From: Saprospirales bacterium
GTDB lineage: Bacteria; Bacteroidota; Bacteroidia; Chitinophagales; Saprospiraceae
Direction of reading: 5' to 3'
Assembly: GCA_003448025.1 (NCBI GenBank)
Contig: DLXL01000254.1
Coordinates: forward strand, 2,750-12,075
Length of the DNA: 9,326 bases
Position numbers and translations under genes: made by a program. Shown one piece after another: positions 1 to 7,847 of this stretch (position 1 is its first letter; every line of letters starts with the position of its first letter). A model generated the notes under the pieces. The model saw only the letters and a list, made by a program, of their open reading frames with translations, did no database searches and had not been told where the DNA came from.

Positions 1-1404
1 AGGGTTGCCACCATCCGCAAAGAACTGTTAGCCAGGAATCCAAACACTTTTACGGTTTTGGCAGGCGATTTTATCAGCCCCTCGGTATTGGGTACTCTGA
101 AATTTGACGGGAAACGTATTCGCGGAAAGCAGATGGTGGACGTGCTGAATACCCTTGGTTTGGATTGGGTGGTATTTGGTAACCACGAATTTGATTATGA
201 CGATCAGGCGGATCTTCAGGCCAGACTTGACGAATCTAAATTTACCTGGTTTGCTGCAAATGCCCGGTTCAAAGGACAAACCTGGACTCAGCAATTTTTT
301 AAAAACAAGCCAGGTGGTGGCACTGAAATCTGCCCGGATAACCAGATCATTACCATAAAAGATGCAGATGGTACCAGCGTTCAGGTTGGACTTTTTGGTG
401 TTTTGATCAACACAGGTAGAAAGCCATGGGTAACCTACACCGATTGGACAGAAGCTGCTTTGAAAAGCTATCAGGAACTACAACCCAAATGTGATGTGGT
501 ACTGGCATTGACGCACCTGGCCATTGAAGACGACAAGAAACTGGCGGCCGTATTGCCTCAGATTCCGCTATTTATGGGTGGTCACGACCATGATAATATG
601 CGGGTTCCTGTGGGGCCAACGGTTATTACCAAAGCCGATGCTAATGCCAAAACGGTATATATTCACACACTCCGATATGATAAGCGCAAAAAAAGCTGCA
701 CCGTAAAATCAGAACTTCGCAAGGTTAATGCCTCTATTGCGGATGAGCCGGCTACTGCGGCTGTGGTGGCAAAGTGGGAAAAAATCAAAAATGAGTCACT
801 TGCTTCCTCCGGATTTAATGCCAACGCGGTTGTAACTAAGTTAGAAACTCCGCTGGATTGTCGGGAGGCGGTGGTGCGTCATGGCCAGGTTCCGGCAGGC
901 GCGATGATTACGGAGGCTATGTTGGCAGTATCCCGTACAAAGCCAGAGGTAGCACTGCTCAATAGTGGATCTATACGAGTAGATGATGTATTAAGCGGAA
1001 CGCTGGTAGAATTGGATATCGTACGGATGTTGCCCTTTGGTGGCGGATTGACAGAAGTTGAAATGAAGGGAAGTATGCTGCGCCAAACGATGGAAACCAG
1101 CATAAACAATAAAGGCGGAGGAGGGTACCTTCAAATGAGTGGTGTGCGTTTTGATGCGGCTTCCGGAAAATGGAACGTAGGTGACAAAGTGCTGGATGAC
1201 AGCAGGTTGTACCGGGTTGTGTTGCCTGATTTTCTCCTGACCGGCAATGAAAGCAATATGGGATTCCTGAAAACCAACCTGAGTGCTGATGGGAAAAGCG
1301 ATAACCCAAATATACCCAAGGTGACAAAACCGGATTCCAAAGACAAAACTGACCTCCGAAATGATATTCGTCTTGCGTTGATCAAATATTTAAGAGGAGA
1401 ATAG
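1..1404 (+). CDS. UshA/5'-nucleotidase-family metallophosphatase, 5' end missing
   Basis: The frame is open from base 1, so the gene begins upstream of the window; the TTG at 58 is internal and not a start. The family hydrolyses phosphate esters such as nucleotides or UDP-sugars, usually in the periplasm or at the cell surface, using two metal ions. Visible catalytic-domain motifs are AGDF (61-72, metal-bridging Asp), GNHEFD (178-195, Asn ligand plus the His/Asp catalytic dyad), LTH near 508-516 and GGHDHD (577-594, metal ligands). The first D-x-H metal motif and any signal peptide must lie outside the window. From about 835 a 5'-nucleotidase C-terminal domain follows, with LLNSGSIR near 955-978, LPFGGG near 1030-1047 and a GGGGYLQMSG stretch near 1117-1143 that resemble the substrate-binding part of the family. 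The usual R-x-x-E-T-x-L-G-N segment of this domain appears altered (VRHGQVPAG). The substrate cannot be told from sequence. It converges on the next gene with zero spacing. Confidence 0.93.
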   Translation, partial: RVATIRKELLARNPNTFTVLAGDFISPSVLGTLKFDGKRIRGKQMVDVLNTLGLDWVVFGNHEFDYDDQADLQARLDESKFTWFAANARFKGQTWTQQFFKNKPGGGTEICPDNQIITIKDADGTSVQVGLFGVLINTGRKPWVTYTDWTEAALKSYQELQPKCDVVLALTHLAIEDDKKLAAVLPQIPLFMGGHDHDNMRVPVGPTVITKADANAKTVYIHTLRYDKRKKSCTVKSELRKVNASIADEPATAAVVAKWEKIKNESLASSGFNANAVVTKLETPLDCREAVVRHGQVPAGAMITEAMLAVSRTKPEVALLNSGSIRVDDVLSGTLVELDIVRMLPFGGGLTEVEMKGSMLRQTMETSINNKGGGGYLQMSGVRFDAASGKWNVGDKVLDDSRLYRVVLPDFLLTGNESNMGFLKTNLSADGKSDNPNIPKVTKPDSKDKTDLRNDIRLALIKYLRGE

Positions 1405-4400
1405 TTAGCGGTCTTGTTCCAGGATCTGCTGGAAGGAAGGTAGCTCAGGCCAAGGGACGCCGACGCTTTTGAGGTCCCGGATGTCTTTTTCCAGCAGATC
1501 CACATTGTCATACCACTGGAGGCTATAATATCCCTTCAGGAACTGTCCATACAAATTCAATGCCTTATCTCTGTCACCCTGCTCATTGCGCAGAATAAGT
1601 GCATGAGCCATATTTGTTTTGAGCAGTTCCCTATTGGGATAATATAAGTTAGGGTTTTGTTCTAAAAAGGCTTCTGCTTCTTCAGAAATTTTGATCACAT
1701 TGTTCAGGGCAGCCGGTTGATTCCATGCCGCCAAAAGCTGGTAGTATGCTACTCCAATATGAGCATCCAGCCAATATTGGATCCAGGTTTCATCTCCTTT
1801 GTTTATATTCATACATGCTTTTGCGGTACTAAGCATTTTCTGATTATAAATCAGCGTAGAATCCCAGTTGTTTTGTGCTCCGAATTGCAGTTGTCTTCTC
1901 ACGGCATACCAATATTCGGCTTCTGGCCCAACTAACCGCGGGTTTCTGGCTTTTAATGCATCTGTTAGTTGTTTTTTTATTCTGATGACTGTCCCGGAGC
2001 GCTCTGGGAAACGACTGGCAAGTTGGTCCAGAATAATAAATGCTTCAGCCGTTTGGTCTGCATAGAATATGCCTCCAAAGTCAGCGAGTGCCTTTATTTC
2101 ATCTCCTTGCATAGCGCTTAAACAGCCCATATATAACGTGTTCAATCCTCTGGTGATCATATATAACCCGCCGCGCTCATAGGCCAGGCGTGCACTGGCA
2201 GTGTCTCCTTTCAATAAATACGTAGTGCCAAGTTTCTCATACAATGGACCAACTACAAAGTCTCCATAATTTGGCAGTAACATAGAATCGGCCTGGTAAA
2301 TCATGGGCCAGAGTTTATTCATTACTTCCAATCCGCCATTGAATTGATCCAAAGCGTTATCATACTGGCCGGCATTAAACAGAAGTCGGCCAAATGCCAG
2401 GTGATTGTTGGCAAGTAGCGATAATCGCATAGTGTCTACAGTAGCCTTCAAAGTGCCATAGTCTGTTAAGAGTTTATGGCAGGAGTTGAAATACTTGCCC
2501 GCATCAAGGCTGTTTTGTTCAAATCCAGCCCTCACGTGGTAGAATCTTGCTAATTCCAATAATGCGTTTTCCACCCAACCCCGACCCATAGTTGGATTTA
2601 ATGCCATCAGTTTTCTGGAAAGTGTCAGAACCTCTTCCAATGCTATTTGCTTATTTTGGAATCCGAACGTAACCGTAGTTTCCTGACCCTTTCTATACAC
2701 TTCCCATCGTAAAACATCAACTTCCGACAAGGTCGGAGTTGAAGAGAAAACAGGTTCACAAATGGTCAGAAATCCTCCGGAAAGGCTCATTGAGCCACAA
2801 AAACAAGCCAACTGGGTTGAGTCTAGCAAACCATAATCGCGTAGCTGGATTAATTCTCGTTCAACCCGGTCCATTTCATACCGGACGTATTGTACATCTT
2901 TTATTTCAGTACCATTTCCCAGGAAATTTCGGGTATACCACTGCCCTGAAAGGGCACAATCGTTATCGAATAAGGCAATATGTGCCATCATCAGTTCGCT
3001 GGTGTGGCCAAATTTTTTCTGAATAAAGTTAACAATGGCCTTGGATTCTTTCGTGTTTCCCCGGAGGAGCAATTTCCACGCATAATCCTCGTACATATAG
3101 GCCATTTCCTTTACCCATTTTGCCTGGGTTTTCTGATTAAGCCGCTCGTACAGGTATAAGGCCTTTTCACAATAGTCACGAACTTGTATAATATTGTTAC
3201 TTCCGAGTGCCTGACTTCCAAAATGAAGGAAAAAAGCACGGATCAGGGGGGCATCGTTTGACGCCGCAAGTCGTTCAAAATTTCCAGGATAATATAGCGC
3301 ACTTTCCAGATTGTATTCCAGAATTTGATCAAAACTAAAGGCTTGTAATTGCCTGGTTTCATTTTGTACCACCTCCCGAATATAACTTGGATCAAGGGCA
3401 TAGGTTAGCATTTTGCCATTGGCGATGGTCAGGATCATTTTGCTACCGTTCCCGCTAAATCCAAGTGCTGATGGAACGGAGGAGCCATCCCATCCGCTTT
3501 TATATTCTACGGCCTGTAACGCTAATGCAGGTTGCCCGTTATTGATATCCCAAAAAATGACTTTCCCATCCGAGTATGCGGAAGCCAGAAAATCTGTATT
3601 TGGTTGAAATGCCAAATTGCTGATAAAGGAATTTTTATTACTTCTGATCTTCAATAATTCGTCCTCAATATTTTGCAAATCAAAGATCCGAATATCATTT
3701 TCGTTAGTAAGAGCAACCCTTCGGCCATTTGGATCAATGGCTATGGTATTAATGGAATACTGGTGCAAGCGCATGATGCGCGGTGCTTTTTGCGGTTGTA
3801 ATGGCGACCAGATATAGACACTTGAAGTGCCGGATTCGGTATTGATTACGATTAAAAGTTCATTTCGGTTCGGGATGAATTGGATTTCACTTATGTTGCC
3901 ATTATCAAATTCCCGACTGGCTATTAATGTTCCGGTTTGTAGCGAGCGAACTTCTAACTTGTCTGAGTTTGTCAGATAGGCGACCCATTTTTCTTCTGTT
4001 CCCTCGATAGCGTACAAATAGGGGAAGGCGCCAGGATTGAAAAGTGGAAATTTGACCTTTTTCCCATTACTTATGTGCCGAGCCTCAGCGGAATCTGGAC
4101 TCACCTGAATGACTGCCCAATGGTTGGATACCCCTTTCAAAGGCGTTCCAAGGTTTTCCCATTTTTGTAAGGGTTCCATCTCTTCGGTAGTCAATACAGT
4201 AATGGTATTATCTTGTTGTAAAAAAATCTTGCTGCCATCAGGACTGATAAGTGGTTTGTCATCCGGAAAAACAGGTAAATTATTGGTCGATTTTGTAGGC
4301 GAATCACGCAGGGCCCAGAGGCTTATAATTCCATTATTGACGGCTGCAACCCATGCGCCATCAGGAGAGAATGCACCTTCCATCCCAAGATATATGGCAT

Positions 4401-6123
4401 CGAGCGGAACATGTTGGTGGGTCAGGGTGTCTCCCGTTACGGCATCTATGATCCAGAATCCTTCGTGTCCGTAATTCATCGTGTCCTTAAAGGCAATTTG
4501 CTGAGTTTGCGGACAAATAGCCAACGGAATCATATTATCAAAAAACAGTCCTTCCCGAAGAAGCGTAGAATCCTGTAGGGTATTGGCCTCCTGAATGGGG
4601 ATTATCCAGGTTTGATTGAAGTACGTCAACACACAAAATCCCTCCTTGGGATGCAACGCTAACCGGAGGTGATTTTGTTCAAAGGATTCCGGCAATGTCA
4701 CGCCGTTATGCCAGACAATTTCTTTTTTCCAGGGCTTTCCTGCTTCAGCTTTGCTGAGAATTTCCGTTCGGTCATAATAGGCAAGCCAGAATTTACCATC
4801 GAAATATTCCATGTCCAGCAGGCCCGGAGTTATTCCGGATATGAATTCCCGAGGTTCAACAGGAGCTGCCATGAAATTGGCACTTTTGTTGCCTTTTCTG
4901 GAATTCATTTGACTGAAAGCCTGATTAACATTTACCAGATAAATTTTTAGCTCTTTGCTGTTTTCAAAAAACAACTCGTCACCACGGGGGCTAAAGCACC
5001 AGTTATTAATGTTGGGGAAATTGATCCTGTGCTGCCTGGTTCCCCGGCGTAATTCCAGGTAATTGGAGCCGGCAAGTAATATGTCCTCCAATGGAGAAAT
5101 ATCAAAACTCCGAAATACGCCAATATCACCGGTGTTAAGGGTCTGGACGACATTCATTTGAGGCATTTCCCGTACCACGATCTCACCGTTTTGAGGAGAA
5201 AATGCCCACAAACGACTTTTCTTATCTTGATCCGGACTAAACTTCAGCTGAACAGGATTGTCAATGTTATCAGCAATTTCATAGCAAAATAACGGGTTGT
5301 ATAATTTGTCCTGCCCGGGTTTAATTTCTTCATCGGGCTGATAATACCAGGCATCAAAAATGGCCTGTACACAATCAGGATTGTCGTCTGGTGCAATATA
5401 TTGATTGGCAAAATCTGCGAGTCTGAAGGCCAGCGAACGGTCGGTTTTTTCAAGCAGTTCATAGGCATCATCTGCCCGGTTGGCTGCGATGGCATGGCGC
5501 GCCTGACGTTCGGCCTCCTGTTGTTTGGCATACAGCTCATTTTCAGCTGCGTTCCGGCATTTAATAATCTTTTCACTCATCAATTGCCGTCCTGCCTGAT
5601 CAGCATCATTACAGTTTTTGGCTGCCCTGTATAAAGCGGCAGCGTCCTCCCAAAAACGAAGACGGTAGGCCCGGTCAGCTTCCTCCGACATTAGATGAAA
5701 ACAATCTTCCAGGGTGTCTTTCAGGATTTGTTGATTCGCTCTGTAGTTCCTTCTTGTAGGGGGCAGATCAGTTGTAAACCTTCTTTTACTGGCAGATTGA
5801 ACAGACGGCGTTTCGTCTGCTTTCTCGCTTCTGGCAGCAGGCTGGATGCCTAATTGCTCTTCCGTTCGGGCAATCCTGTCATCCAATTCAGAAATCCTCC
5901 GTGAATTCTTTTGCGCATCCGAACAGTTTTTAGCGGTCTTGAAAAAGCGCAGGGCTTCTTTAGCGTCTCCTCTTCTCAGGGCAGCATTGCCCAGGTCAAT
6001 ATTGAGGGTGTAACAATCGGCAGGAATTTTGGCCTGTTGAACAGGTGCTTCATTTTGGGAATAGATCTGGCCGGAAAGCGTTCCTGCCATCAAAAAAGCA
6101 ATAAAAAAGAGTAGGCTGCGCAT
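1405..6123 (-). CDS. Giant exported TPR - WD40-like beta-propeller - TPR protein
   Basis: No specific function is recognised. The protein is 1572 residues from the ATG at 6123. A longer frame begins at a TTG at 6147, but that codon lies inside a TAnnTTTG promoter box, and the ATG is followed at once by a signal peptide (MRSLLFFIAFLMAG) and preceded by AGGAG two bases away. Residues about 37-85 and 141-185 are two copies of a helical TPR-like module, each with paired cysteines and an AKNC(S/N)DA motif. A charged, coiled-coil-like helix (about 190-225) follows. Residues about 285-910 form degenerate beta-propeller blades; the clearest WD40-like ones are near 576-607 (FSPDG...ISLWALRD), 790-818 (IDPNG...IRIFDLQ) and 833-862 (SDGKVIFWDINN). 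Residues about 930-1560 are mostly helical with TPR-like repeats (about 1243-1267, 1294-1322). There is no obvious type IX secretion C-terminal domain and no transmembrane segment apart from the signal peptide, so a periplasmic scaffold or sensor role is likely, by inference. Confidence 0.9.
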   Translation of the reverse strand: MRSLLFFIAFLMAGTLSGQIYSQNEAPVQQAKIPADCYTLNIDLGNAALRRGDAKEALRFFKTAKNCSDAQKNSRRISELDDRIARTEEQLGIQPAARSEKADETPSVQSASKRRFTTDLPPTRRNYRANQQILKDTLEDCFHLMSEEADRAYRLRFWEDAAALYRAAKNCNDADQAGRQLMSEKIIKCRNAAENELYAKQQEAERQARHAIAANRADDAYELLEKTDRSLAFRLADFANQYIAPDDNPDCVQAIFDAWYYQPDEEIKPGQDKLYNPLFCYEIADNIDNPVQLKFSPDQDKKSRLWAFSPQNGEIVVREMPQMNVVQTLNTGDIGVFRSFDISPLEDILLAGSNYLELRRGTRQHRINFPNINNWCFSPRGDELFFENSKELKIYLVNVNQAFSQMNSRKGNKSANFMAAPVEPREFISGITPGLLDMEYFDGKFWLAYYDRTEILSKAEAGKPWKKEIVWHNGVTLPESFEQNHLRLALHPKEGFCVLTYFNQTWIIPIQEANTLQDSTLLREGLFFDNMIPLAICPQTQQIAFKDTMNYGHEGFWIIDAVTGDTLTHQHVPLDAIYLGMEGAFSPDGAWVAAVNNGIISLWALRDSPTKSTNNLPVFPDDKPLISPDGSKIFLQQDNTITVLTTEEMEPLQKWENLGTPLKGVSNHWAVIQVSPDSAEARHISNGKKVKFPLFNPGAFPYLYAIEGTEEKWVAYLTNSDKLEVRSLQTGTLIASREFDNGNISEIQFIPNRNELLIVINTESGTSSVYIWSPLQPQKAPRIMRLHQYSINTIAIDPNGRRVALTNENDIRIFDLQNIEDELLKIRSNKNSFISNLAFQPNTDFLASAYSDGKVIFWDINNGQPALALQAVEYKSGWDGSSVPSALGFSGNGSKMILTIANGKMLTYALDPSYIREVVQNETRQLQAFSFDQILEYNLESALYYPGNFERLAASNDAPLIRAFFLHFGSQALGSNNIIQVRDYCEKALYLYERLNQKTQAKWVKEMAYMYEDYAWKLLLRGNTKESKAIVNFIQKKFGHTSELMMAHIALFDNDCALSGQWYTRNFLGNGTEIKDVQYVRYEMDRVERELIQLRDYGLLDSTQLACFCGSMSLSGGFLTICEPVFSSTPTLSEVDVLRWEVYRKGQETTVTFGFQNKQIALEEVLTLSRKLMALNPTMGRGWVENALLELARFYHVRAGFEQNSLDAGKYFNSCHKLLTDYGTLKATVDTMRLSLLANNHLAFGRLLFNAGQYDNALDQFNGGLEVMNKLWPMIYQADSMLLPNYGDFVVGPLYEKLGTTYLLKGDTASARLAYERGGLYMITRGLNTLYMGCLSAMQGDEIKALADFGGIFYADQTAEAFIILDQLASRFPERSGTVIRIKKQLTDALKARNPRLVGPEAEYWYAVRRQLQFGAQNNWDSTLIYNQKMLSTAKACMNINKGDETWIQYWLDAHIGVAYYQLLAAWNQPAALNNVIKISEEAEAFLEQNPNLYYPNRELLKTNMAHALILRNEQGDRDKALNLYGQFLKGYYSLQWYDNVDLLEKDIRDLKSVGVPWPELPSFQQILEQDR
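1422..1501. repeat. Perfect 13-bp inverted repeat beside the convergent gene junction
   Basis: GGATCTGCTGGAA at 1422-1434 is the exact reverse complement of TTCCAGCAGATCC at 1489-1501. Two G-U pairs and one A-U pair can extend the stem to 16 pairs (1422-1437 with 1486-1501). Inside the loop a second pair, GGGAC (1454-1458) and GTCCC (1474-1478), could form a nested helix. The element lies within the last 100 bases of the giant TPR/WD40 gene, coding VDLLE and FQQIL, and ends 15 bases before its stop codon (1405-1407). No clear run of T follows on either strand, so it is not a textbook intrinsic terminator. Because the two genes converge with no spacer, it may help stop or stabilise one or both transcripts; that role is inference. 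Confidence 0.6.
5569..6015 (-). repeat. Duplicated two-cysteine TPR-like module within the giant protein
   Basis: Two copies of a roughly 45-residue module are encoded at about 6015-5883 and 5703-5569. Each starts with a Cys, and a second Cys follows exactly 30 residues later in an AKNC(S/N)DA motif: Cys37/Cys67 and Cys141/Cys171 counted from the ATG. Between the cysteines the copies share an A-x-R and EA/DA...A pattern typical of a helix-turn-helix TPR unit, and an Arg follows seven residues after the second Cys. They are separated by a charged, proline-containing linker. The protein is exported, so the paired cysteines could form disulfides; that is inference. Confidence 0.65.
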
Positions 6124-6144
6124 GGCTCCTGATCGGATTTTTGG

Positions 6145-6152
6145 CAAAGTTA
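6145..6152 (-). promoter_or_regulatory. Bacteroidota -7 box (TAACTTTG) of the TPR/WD40 gene
   Basis: Read on the minus strand the bases are TAACTTTG, an exact match to the TAnnTTTG box of Bacteroidota promoters. It lies 21 bases before the ATG at 6123, giving a predicted leader of only about 15 bases. No TTG-type -33 element at the usual 17-23 base distance was found. The box sits in the 97-base gap after gpsA, so the giant gene can be transcribed separately from gpsA. The alternative TTG start codon at 6147 falls within this box, which argues against its use. Confidence 0.5.
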
Positions 6153-6220
6153 ATGTTTGCTAGGCTTAAATATCGGCTAAAATAAGCCCTTTTGCCCTGA
6201 CAACCAAAGGGTTGCCTCCA

Positions 6221-7270
6221 TTACAGAAAATCTACATCAATGGCGTATGGATAACTCATCAAATACTCAAGCGCCTTCTCGATGGGGTAGTGCTCAAAGA
6301 CTACTGCATGTAACATGGTTGTAATAGGCACGTGGAGTTTATAATGCCGAGCCAGCTGATAGGCGATGCGAAGCGTTCTAACGCCTTCTGCCAATTCAGG
6401 CATAGCTTCCCGAATCTGTGCGGTGGTTTCTCCCTTGGCCAGGCGGGTTCCAAAGGTATAGTTTCGGCTGTTGGTAGAAGTTGCCGTGGCCACCAGGTCG
6501 CCAATTCCGGCTACTCCGATAAATGCCTGGCTGCTTGCACCCAGTGATTTGCCAAAATAAACCATTTCCGCTAATCCTCTTGCAATGAGCAATCCCTGAA
6601 TATTCCGGCCCAGCCCGAGTCCGCCAATGATGCCGGAACCCAGTGCTACAATGTTTTTCAAAGCGCCGGCCAATTCAGCCCCCAGGATGTCATAAGAGCC
6701 ATATACATGGAATTTAGGACTGTTCAGGGCTTGCTGCCCTGCCTGAATCACTTCACGGAACCGGCTGCCCACAAGGGTGGCAGCTGGTTGGCCGGCAATG
6801 ATTTCTGCAGCGAGATTGGGGCCGCTCAGGCAGCCTACCCGAACCACACTGCTTTCTTCCAGAACTACCTCGCTCATGGTCCGGACATTGGATCGGGTAA
6901 CCACTACTCCATGTTTGTCCAGCTCTTCTTCTGCTAACCCATTCAGATCAAATCCTTTGGTGCCATGGATGACAATATGATGTGGGCGCAGATAGGGCGC
7001 CAAAGCACGTATCATAGCGCGAAAACTATTGCTCGGCACCACCGGGAAAATCAGCGTGCACCTACGTGCCATCTCCTCCAGATCATTGGTGGCTGTGATG
7101 CGAGGAGATATTTTTACCCCCTGGTGTTCTCGCTGCTCGTTGATACTGGCAACAGTTTCCTGCCTGCGACTGAATAACAGCACATCTGAATTGTGCGCCA
7201 AAAGATTGGCGATGGCAGTGCCAAAGCTGCCTGCACCGAGAACCCCAACAGGATTAAAAGGAGATGTCAT
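6221..7270 (-). CDS. gpsA: Glycerol-3-phosphate dehydrogenase [NAD(P)+]
   Basis: It reduces dihydroxyacetone phosphate to sn-glycerol 3-phosphate with NAD(P)H in the cytoplasm, supplying the backbone of phospholipids. The 349-residue length is normal for the family. An N-terminal Rossmann fold shows GAGSFGTA (residues 12-19); GTKGF (103-107) carries a conserved Lys, SGPNLAAE (149-156) is the SGP motif, GALKN (202-206) holds the expected catalytic Lys, and GIGDLVATATSTNSRN (255-270) is the family's C-terminal signature with the conserved Asp and Arg-Asn. The ATG start at 7270 is followed within ten codons by the nucleotide-binding strand, so no N-terminal extension is needed. Only 9 bases separate it from the stop of the upstream dioxygenase gene, and no promoter box was seen between them, so the pair is probably co-transcribed. 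No clear Shine-Dalgarno sequence precedes the start. All key residues appear intact. Confidence 0.97.
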   Translation of the reverse strand: MTSPFNPVGVLGAGSFGTAIANLLAHNSDVLLFSRRQETVASINEQREHQGVKISPRITATNDLEEMARRCTLIFPVVPSNSFRAMIRALAPYLRPHHIVIHGTKGFDLNGLAEEELDKHGVVVTRSNVRTMSEVVLEESSVVRVGCLSGPNLAAEIIAGQPAATLVGSRFREVIQAGQQALNSPKFHVYGSYDILGAELAGALKNIVALGSGIIGGLGLGRNIQGLLIARGLAEMVYFGKSLGASSQAFIGVAGIGDLVATATSTNSRNYTFGTRLAKGETTAQIREAMPELAEGVRTLRIAYQLARHYKLHVPITTMLHAVVFEHYPIEKALEYLMSYPYAIDVDFL

Positions 7271-7279
7271 GAATGATGG

Positions 7280-7795
7280 TTAAAACTCCATTACAGTTCC
7301 GCAATGCTTGCAAGTGCGTGCTTCCAGATCGTTCTTGAATTCGCCAATGGCTTCCCGGATCTGGCTGCCGATGTCTTTAAGTGGAAAACCAGCTTCATGA
7401 AGCGGCTGATCGCATTTTTCGCAAAACCATAATAACTTATCTACTTCACCTTTATTGCGATGACGTTCCAGAACCAGTCCAACCGTTCCGGCCGGCCTTT
7501 GAGGTGAATGTGGAATTCGGGGGGGTAATAAAAACATCTCTCCTTCACGGATGTCAATGGTTTCCCGCTTGCCATCTTCGTTGATGATTTTCACCTGGAT
7601 ATCCCCTTCCAACTGGTAAAAAAGCTCTTCTCCTTCTTCCCAGTGATAATCTTTGCGACCGTTGGGACCGCCCACGACCATCACTATAAAATCATCATTT
7701 TCGAGGTAGATTTGCTTGTTGCCGACAGGTGGTTTGAGCAGCTCACGATTCTCATCAATCCAGGCACGAAGGTTAAATGGTTTTGCTATAGCCAT
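7280..7795 (-). CDS. nbaC: 3-hydroxyanthranilate 3,4-dioxygenase
   Basis: This iron-dependent cupin enzyme opens the ring of 3-hydroxyanthranilate to 2-amino-3-carboxymuconate semialdehyde, which cyclises spontaneously to quinolinate. It serves the kynurenine route from tryptophan to NAD, or aromatic degradation. The 171-residue protein has the expected iron ligands His51, Glu57 and His96, substrate-binding Arg47, Arg100 and Glu110, and the LLPPRIPHSPQRP stretch characteristic of the family. Its tail carries CEKC (Cys125, Cys128) and CKHC (Cys162, Cys165), the rubredoxin-like second metal site found in the bacterial enzyme type. The ATG at 7795 is used; a TAnnTTTG box lies about 30 bases upstream, and no Shine-Dalgarno sequence is evident. 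It is the first gene of a probable two-gene transcript with gpsA. No other kynurenine-pathway gene is in the window. Confidence 0.96.
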   Translation of the reverse strand: MAIAKPFNLRAWIDENRELLKPPVGNKQIYLENDDFIVMVVGGPNGRKDYHWEEGEELFYQLEGDIQVKIINEDGKRETIDIREGEMFLLPPRIPHSPQRPAGTVGLVLERHRNKGEVDKLLWFCEKCDQPLHEAGFPLKDIGSQIREAIGEFKNDLEARTCKHCGTVMEF

Positions 7796-7826
7796 GGCTG
7801 TAAATGGTTGTGGTAAACTTTAGCGA

Positions 7827-7834
7827 CAAATGTA
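7827..7834 (-). promoter_or_regulatory. Bacteroidota -7 box (TACATTTG) for nbaC-gpsA
   Basis: The minus strand reads TACATTTG, an exact TAnnTTTG match, 31 bases before the nbaC ATG. The predicted leader is about 25 bases. The nearest upstream TTG triplets are 10 and 15 bases from the box, closer than the usual 17-23, so the -33 element is not convincing. Confidence 0.5.
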
Positions 7835-7847
7835 GAGAATCCTTCAA

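Noticed and set aside
58..60. TTG at 58 as the start of the metallophosphatase
   Set aside because: The frame stays open to base 1 with family-like sequence, and a start here would delete the first metal-binding motif; the gene is simply cut by the window edge.
1131..1511. Minus-strand open frame of 126 codons across the convergent junction
   Set aside because: It overlaps two well-supported genes in another frame, and its translation has no recognisable domain or protein-like pattern.
1405..1620. Type IX secretion sorting domain at the C-terminus of the giant protein
   Set aside because: The C-terminal residues are helical and charged, without the beta-sandwich pattern or the Gly and Lys/Arg-rich ending of such domains.
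4109..4474. Plus-strand open frame of 121 codons antisense to the giant gene
   Set aside because: It is antisense to a continuous 1572-codon frame with clear repeats, lacks a promoter box or signal, and its translation looks random.
6175..6216. Weak hairpins after gpsA (CAACC/GGTTG at 6201-6214 and GGCT/AGCC at 6175-6188) as a terminator
   Set aside because: Stems are only 5 and 4 bp and no T-run follows, so a terminator call is not supported.
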